NCBI RefSeq assembly: GCF_000003605.2
Contig: NW_003124895.1
Span: forward strand, 128,368-141,875
Direction: 5' to 3'
Source: Saccoglossus kowalevskii
Lineage: Eukaryota > Hemichordata > Enteropneusta > Harrimaniidae
DNA length: 13,508 nucleotides
The notes under the pieces are model-generated. The model was given only the letters and a program-made list of their open reading frames with translations, did not search any database and was not told where the DNA came from. Of this stretch, positions 9,197 through 13,508 are shown piece by piece (position 1 is the stretch's first letter; each line of letters begins with the position of its first letter). The position numbers and the translations under genes were made by a program.

Positions 9197-9284
9197 AATT
9201 ACTGTATCCAGAAACGAATATTTATTTACCGAATTTTCTGTCTAGAAGTATATTGTGTTGTCTTGTATGGGATGCCGTTTGGGC

Positions 9285-9286
9285 AT

Positions 9287-9385
<99 letters not shown>

Positions 9386-9387
9386 TT
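9285..9387 (+). repeat. (ATTT)n microsatellite, 103 bp, uninterrupted
   Basis: About 25.7 perfect copies of ATTT with no interruption. Translation gives a meaningless LFIY repeat. Perfect tracts of this length usually vary in length between individuals. Confidence 0.99.
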
Positions 9388-9498
9388 ATGTCACACTTTA
9401 CCAACAATCCTTTGCTGGAAAATCAAGATGGCAGACTACATAATACTGATGAAAATTTGATTATCTGGAGAATGAAAAGTGATATGGAAAAACTGTAA
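9388..9498 (+). CDS. Short coding-like ORF after the microsatellite (36 codons)
   Basis: The ATG at 9388 directly abuts the (ATTT)n tract and opens 36 codons beginning MSHFTNNPLLENQDGRLHNT to a TAA. Codons such as GAT, GAA and AAT give a protein-like composition. There is no recognisable domain and no good start context (TTATTATG). AACT|GTAAAT at the end could be a donor. A second ATG in good context (CAAGATGGCAGAC, 9427) starts a different frame of 10 codons and resembles a YY1 site. It may be an exon relic or chance. Confidence 0.15.
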   Translation: MSHFTNNPLLENQDGRLHNTDENLIIWRMKSDMEKL

Positions 9499-10183
9499 AT
9501 TGCATTCTCCTACATTTGTGGAGCTCTTTCATTTGGGAGCATGGTGTCGTATGTCTTGACTTTTTCTTTACCTAATGTTTTCTATACTTATTGATTTGAA
9601 GTATCATTATTTATTAATAATAAAAAATCGCAGAATTGTTGACATATAATAAGCTTAAATCCATAAAAAACACGATATAAATAAAAAGCATAAAAGGCAC
9701 TCCAAAGTGAGCCGCCTTAGCCTCAAGTAGCCGAAAACTTTTTGATTTGCATAAAGAATAAACACGTACTCAATTGAAGTAGTTTATCAGGACCGACGGT
9801 GTTCCCAGTCTTTAGGTCCAATCAAAACAGAGCTGGTCTTGATTTGTTTGATCACGCAAATAGATGTTAGATCTGAATTTCACCACAACCAGCACATTTA
9901 AACACTTATTTTTTATTATTCACTGATATCCACAGTTTTTTTTCTTTGTTTTTTTTTTTTCAAAATTTGCCAGAGAACTAAAGTCATTGTCATAAGGTCG
10001 TTGGAGAGTATATCTTCAATAAGACCGTATTTTATATGTTTTACAACAACATATTGCGAAGGAGTTAATTACAGATTAAAACTATATATACTAAACCCTA
10101 CTTTTCGTTCGGTTGCCTTAAAGTTTGAAATTATTCGGGCGGCAATTCTCCTGTATTCAGGCTCCTGTGTAATCTACTAGATT
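9499..10183. other. Non-coding stretch without recognised feature
   Basis: AT-rich with T runs (9940-9960). No frame, splice pair or repeat stood out. Confidence 0.5.
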
Positions 10184-10299
10184 GGACAAGCCGTGGCAGT
10201 TTTATTATATTTAAACTTGGTCCGAGTCCGATACGAAATTACTACAAACTAGTTCCTAAAAAGAATTATCATATAGAACAAAATTGCCACGACTGGACC
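10184..10299. repeat. Imperfect inverted repeat around CGTGGCA
   Basis: The left arm GGACAAGCCGTGGCAGTTTT (from 10184) resembles the reverse complement of the right arm (10299-10271, GGTCCAGTCGTGGCAATTTT). CGTGGCA-TTTT is exact, and similarity weakens into the TA-rich loop side. The loop is about 60 bases and contains GGTCCGAGTCC. It could be a decayed foldback element. Confidence 0.45.
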
Positions 10300-10634
10300 G
10301 GTCTGAAATTCAACGTTTTACGAGTACCAATATAATTACGTATTTCTGTGATAGTCGTACAGATTTATAATTTCTTTCGTAAATATATATAGAGTAACGT
10401 CTGGCACCGTTTTTTGCTGACATTTTAACATTTTTTGATATGTCCTTGCGATGAAATACTGGTGTCAATCAATCGTCACACGGTGTATTCCTTATACCAT
10501 CAGTATACACAGAAACGTATTACAGACAATTGCAATTCCGTTTTCAATTGGCAGAAATACATTTGAGACCGGATATAGACCACTTTCCCGGAAGTCGAAG
10601 ATACGGCGTTTCGCATGCCCGCACATGATGTCGT

Positions 10635-10723
10635 TTCAAGTTGTAACGTAACGCCAGCGATTTCACATTGCGGACGCGCAAGCGTTGTCTAAGGCAGCGC
10701 TTGGCGTTACGTCAACTCTTGAA
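10635..10723. repeat. CpG-rich long hairpin (23 paired bases, nested inner hairpin)
   Basis: The left arm 10635-10659 (TTCAAG-TTG-TA-ACGTAACGCCA-GCG) pairs with the right arm 10698-10723, whose reverse complement is TTCAAG-AG-TTG-ACGTAACGCCA-A-GCG. That gives 6+3+11+3 paired bases with three small bulges. The 38-base loop contains an inner perfect hairpin TTGCG-GACG-CGCAA (10668-10681). The right arm includes TTACGTCA (10707-10714), a CRE/ATF-type site. Possible roles are a foldback element, a structured RNA precursor or a paired regulatory site; none can be decided from the sequence. Confidence 0.75.
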
Positions 10724-11007
10724 CTTTTCTTGAACAAAAGCGAGCATTAATCAGTGCTTAATTGATTGGGGCACATTTCTGGGGACTTGTTTAAAAATTC
10801 ACCGTTTATGGACTTCAAGAGTGACACGTATGTAAACCAAAAGAAACACCTATCGTGTTTTATTTGCCATTTTCCTTGGCATTCTCTTGATCTGAATTAG
10901 TAGATAGTAAAAGTGTTACATGGCTATAAATTGCTAACGATTTACGGATGTGTTCATCTATATTTATATGTGATGTCATTTTTATTAAAAAGGTCACGTT
11001 TTGTTAA

Positions 11008-11364
11008 CTCGTTCATATTTGGGAGGTGAAAGACGCTGTAATTGATTTATTCACGACCACTGGAGAAGAAATGCTACATGTACACATAATAAAGCAAAGT
11101 AGCGACTTAAACAGGACGTGTTTGGAATATATCTTCCGACTGATACCGCTGCTAAAGGTGCTAGAAATTATAATATGTTTTCGTAATTGTAGCTACACAT
11201 CAGAGGGCCCAGTTTTTGCTATCGTGTCGGTCAAAATTACAATTAAATTAATTCTGCCCCTGTTGATAACTAACGTGCTATTTCATTGTTCTCTCCGGAA
11301 CAACAAACTTCACTCGCGGTTCTCGGCAGTAGCCACCGTTAGATTCAATAGACCTATTCAATGA
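11008..11364 (+). CDS. 119-codon open frame, unknown; possible exon or relic
   Basis: This is the longest frame not caused by a simple repeat. It is open from just after a TAA (11005-11007) to TGA and has no ATG near its left end; a GTG lies at 11026. The first part (KDAVIDLFTTTGEEMLHVHI and onward to about 11158) reads as soluble protein and is followed by AAG|GTGCTA, a possible donor. The second part holds a hydrophobic, membrane-like run (FAIVSVKITIKLILPLLITN) followed by basic residues. No acceptor with a pyrimidine tract is evident at the left. It could be an internal exon, a membrane-protein relic or chance; I recognise no family. Confidence 0.2.
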   Translation, partial: LVHIWEVKDAVIDLFTTTGEEMLHVHIIKQSSDLNRTCLEYIFRLIPLLKVLEIIICFRNCSYTSEGPVFAIVSVKITIKLILPLLITNVLFHCSLRNNKLHSRFSAVATVRFNRPIQ

Positions 11365-12440
11365 ATTGTACAATGAACGAAGGAGAACACAACCTCGGAC
11401 TCAACACGGACCCTTCGTTATATATTATATTTTCGATTATGGTTTTTAAGCGATAACCATGTTTAATATATATAAGAAGGTAGGTGAATATTTCCGTGCA
11501 ATATATATTTCAAATCGGGCCATGTTGTCCAAGTCACGGGTAGATATAGTTCTTCAATTCGAAAGCTATCTAAACATGAACGCAAGTACTAATGTCCCAA
11601 AATGGGGCCCACTTATTTGCAGTTAAGTTAGCATAAGGGTTTCTAGTGGCTGATGGATCATACTTATCATTTTCTAGGGAAGTATCCAGCGTACTCACTC
11701 TGATATATTTCTTAAGTATTTCCTGAATACCGGTATGATTCAGTTTATGTTTTTTTAGGTCAAATTCTGTTTAATCTATGTCTACATAATTTAATTAAAC
11801 ACATATTGATATAAGTGAGCTCACAATTGCAATCTATAATATTTTTAATATTTATTTTTTCATTTCAAAATGTCTTCTCAACTCATTCAGTTTTTCATTT
11901 ACATTTAGATTAAATTTTTATGTGAATCACCATGTTTTTCTCTGCTATGCAATTTAATTTAATTTATGATTAAAATCGTTTTCTAATTAAATTTGCAACT
12001 AAAATTAATGTTTAAAATTAATCTCATTCACTCTGGTAGTTACATTTGAAATTAAATTTTACTCGGGAAACGAATAAATAATCAGTTTAATGTTGACGTT
12101 AATTTCACGAATAACGCTTGATATAAGTCATATATATTAAAAAACGAAAATCCAATTTTATTGGAATTCGATTCACGTCTAAATCGATCGAAGGTTATGT
12201 TTCAATTGAACCTATGATTTGCTCGATATAGCCATTTGCGTCGTCTACAGATTTTCATGATTTTTGAAAATTTGGATCTGTAATTTGGGTTTAGTACATA
12301 CCCGTATGTAGTCCATTAGCAGTGGCGTTTGTCATCTTCTTTTCATTTACACGCTACGTTTCTTTTGACGTTCGTATTATAAAGTTCATAATTATATTTA
12401 TGATTGTTTAACATGTATTTATTACCCGTGACCCCTAAAC
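11365..12440. other. AT-rich stretch with TTAATT clusters
   Basis: No gene was recognised. ATGGTT and AACCAT (about 11438-11460) form a short stem with a 10-base loop. From about 11940 to 12060, TTAATT and AAATTAA words recur densely without a clear period. Confidence 0.5.
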
Positions 12441-13020
12441 ACTAACCAACCCACAGATCGGATTCAGTGCTGGTGCGCATGCGTACTGTACGTCGAATTA
12501 TGCGATTGTTCTACTTATTAAGGCTAAATATTATATTTATATGCACGTGACGATGTAATAAGACTATTTATTAAAGTGGAAGTCAAGGCTCAGCTTATTG
12601 TGTTTTATTTCCTTACTAATAAACATACATGATTTAAATTATGAGAATTTAAAGCGCGGTAGTCGTCGCGCTGCGCATGTGCGATATATAATATAGGCGC
12701 CATATTTGTTTATATGAGACTCATATAATATCTGTTAATAATTAATATCTATACCAATGTTTGCTTCCCGTAGAACACGGGAAAATGATAATATTTGCAG
12801 GTCGGCATCTCTCTGGAACACAGCTTTGCGCAGGACCCGTGAATAAAATCAATGGTTTCCACATAGTTTGCTGGCAACGAGCTAAATAATCTTGACTACC
12901 CAGAATATTCAGTGAATACCCACTATGTTGTCATGGGTTAATCAGACGATATTACGTCACAGCGCTACAGTCATAGCCGCGTGATGGCGTTTTTGAACAA
13001 TGGCGGTGCACGTAGCCTTT
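12441..13020. promoter_or_regulatory. Second CpG-bearing region with NRF1-like and CRE-like sites
   Basis: Two near matches to the NRF1 palindrome lie 198 bases apart: TGCGCATGCGTA (12474-12485) and TGCGCATGTGCG (12672-12683), each one base off YGCGCAYGCGCR. A 19-base palindrome TTATATGAG-A-CTCATATAA follows at 12710-12728, a CRE-like TTACGTCA at 12952-12959, and AACAATGGCGG at 12996-13006. That ATG (13000) opens 14 codons (MAVHVAFGDMYQNP) before TGA and could be the start of a spliced gene or a YY1-like site. I infer a candidate promoter for a gene running to the right; no exon beyond it is visible. Confidence 0.35.
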
Positions 13021-13508
13021 GGAGACATGTATCAAAACCCTTGAATTCGACAACACACACAATTTCCGGAAACTAATTACATTTTTTAAAGTTCACCGTC
13101 TCAAATTTTACTTCACTTTAACAACCAATTCTACTCTTGATGATCAGATAATTTTCTCTCCGTGAATTAGTATCAATGAAATTAAACTTAGAAAAAGTAA
13201 AATGACATTACTACGTGACCATGGATGTCAATACATTATAGTCACCGATGTTAAATTTGTATCAATGCTGTCATTGTAGACCTTAGATGCAATGACCGCC
13301 GAGATGAAACATAATAGAAATGATGTATAAAAGTTTATATTATCTTATTGTATTATTATTGTCCACGGCGCCGCTCTGAACAAGGGACTCATTACGCATT
13401 GTTGCGCCATCTGTTGGTGAATTCGAATATCTTTTGTTTTCTTGGACTTTTTAATCTACGTCTTTACTACTTTCTCCAACTTCCCCGTATGCATTGTTCA
13501 CATAGCTG
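13021..13508. other. Non-coding stretch to right edge
   Basis: No gene was recognised. GC rises slightly from about 13360 (GGCGCCGC). The only specific match is the CTCF-like motif listed separately. Confidence 0.45.
13403..13417 (-). promoter_or_regulatory. CTCF-like core motif
   Basis: The minus strand reads CCAACAGATGGCGCA, which fits the bilaterian CTCF core CCASYAGRKGGCRSY at 14 of 15 positions (A in place of S at position 4). CTCF sites mark insulators and loop anchors. One match in 13.5 kb has limited weight. Confidence 0.3.

Larger units (their letters stand above)
8131..9250. promoter_or_regulatory. CpG-rich island, candidate (possibly bidirectional) promoter
   Basis: CpG dinucleotides become frequent here after 8 kb in which they are scarce outside repeat tails. 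Sites visible between the two putative starts (8772 minus, 9140 plus) are a GC box GGGGGCG (8811-8817), a CRE-like TGACGTCT (8885-8892), a palindromic E-box ACACGTGT (9025-9032) and an X-box-like GTTGCCATGGCGAT (9134-9147). AACATGGCGG read on the minus strand at 8775-8766 also resembles a YY1 site, which often sits at metazoan starts. I infer unmethylated promoter DNA; no TATA box in a convincing position was found. Confidence 0.5.

Noticed and set aside
9140-9460. 106-codon open frame containing LFIY repeats
   Set aside because: Most of it is translation of the (ATTT)n microsatellite; only the first codons have any coding character, and these are listed separately.
10218-10230. GGTCCGAGTCC resembling a tRNA or SINE B box (similar GGTCCGAGTC at 1909)
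   Set aside because: No matching A box, acceptor stem or cloverleaf upstream, and the two sites share no flanking similarity.

Overview
The window looks like nuclear DNA from a marine invertebrate, most probably a mollusc and perhaps a bivalve. It is AT-rich, has no long open reading frame and no bacterial gene organisation, and carries many dispersed repeats, a long tetranucleotide microsatellite and isolated CpG-rich islands with splice-site-like signals. The taxon call rests mainly on one repeat family whose layout (core repeats of about 160 bp, then a short GACG-type microsatellite, then a hairpin 3' end) resembles the pearl/HINE elements reported from bivalves. That is recalled family knowledge, not a search result.

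Left part (1-7145): repeat-dominated. Four copies of one element lie in the same orientation: a 3' tail at 1-87, a short copy at 987-1295, a one-and-a-bit-unit copy at about 4922-5370, and a 1.17 kb copy at 5973-7145. The last holds six core units of about 157 bp plus a divergent terminal unit. Its units fall into three variants in the order 1-2-3-2-3-1. Between the copies are a MITE-like element with inverted ends (3153-3458), a weaker TTAA-flanked candidate (1420-2414), and a short coding-like stretch at 4409-4549 that may be an exon or gene relic.

Middle part (about 8130-9250): a CpG-rich island that is the best candidate for a promoter and gene start. On the minus strand, an ATGGCGG start is followed at once by a GTGAGA splice donor. 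About 220 bases downstream, a pyrimidine-rich tract and a CAG acceptor open, in the matching phase, a coding-like exon (8546 to about 8420). On the plus strand, an ATGGCG start in good context lies 367 bp away and overlaps an X-box-like palindrome, so a head-to-head gene pair sharing one promoter is possible. The plus-strand gene is much less certain.

Right part (9250-13508): a pure (ATTT)n microsatellite of 103 bp, two imperfect inverted repeats (10184-10299 and a strong CpG-rich hairpin at 10635-10723), a 119-codon open frame of unknown status at 11008-11364, and a second CpG-rich stretch (about 12440-13020) with two NRF1-like sites, a CRE-like site and an ATGGCGG motif. A CTCF-like motif lies near the right edge. 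No tRNA, rRNA, CRISPR array or complete known gene was recognised. All gene calls are tentative exon-level inferences.
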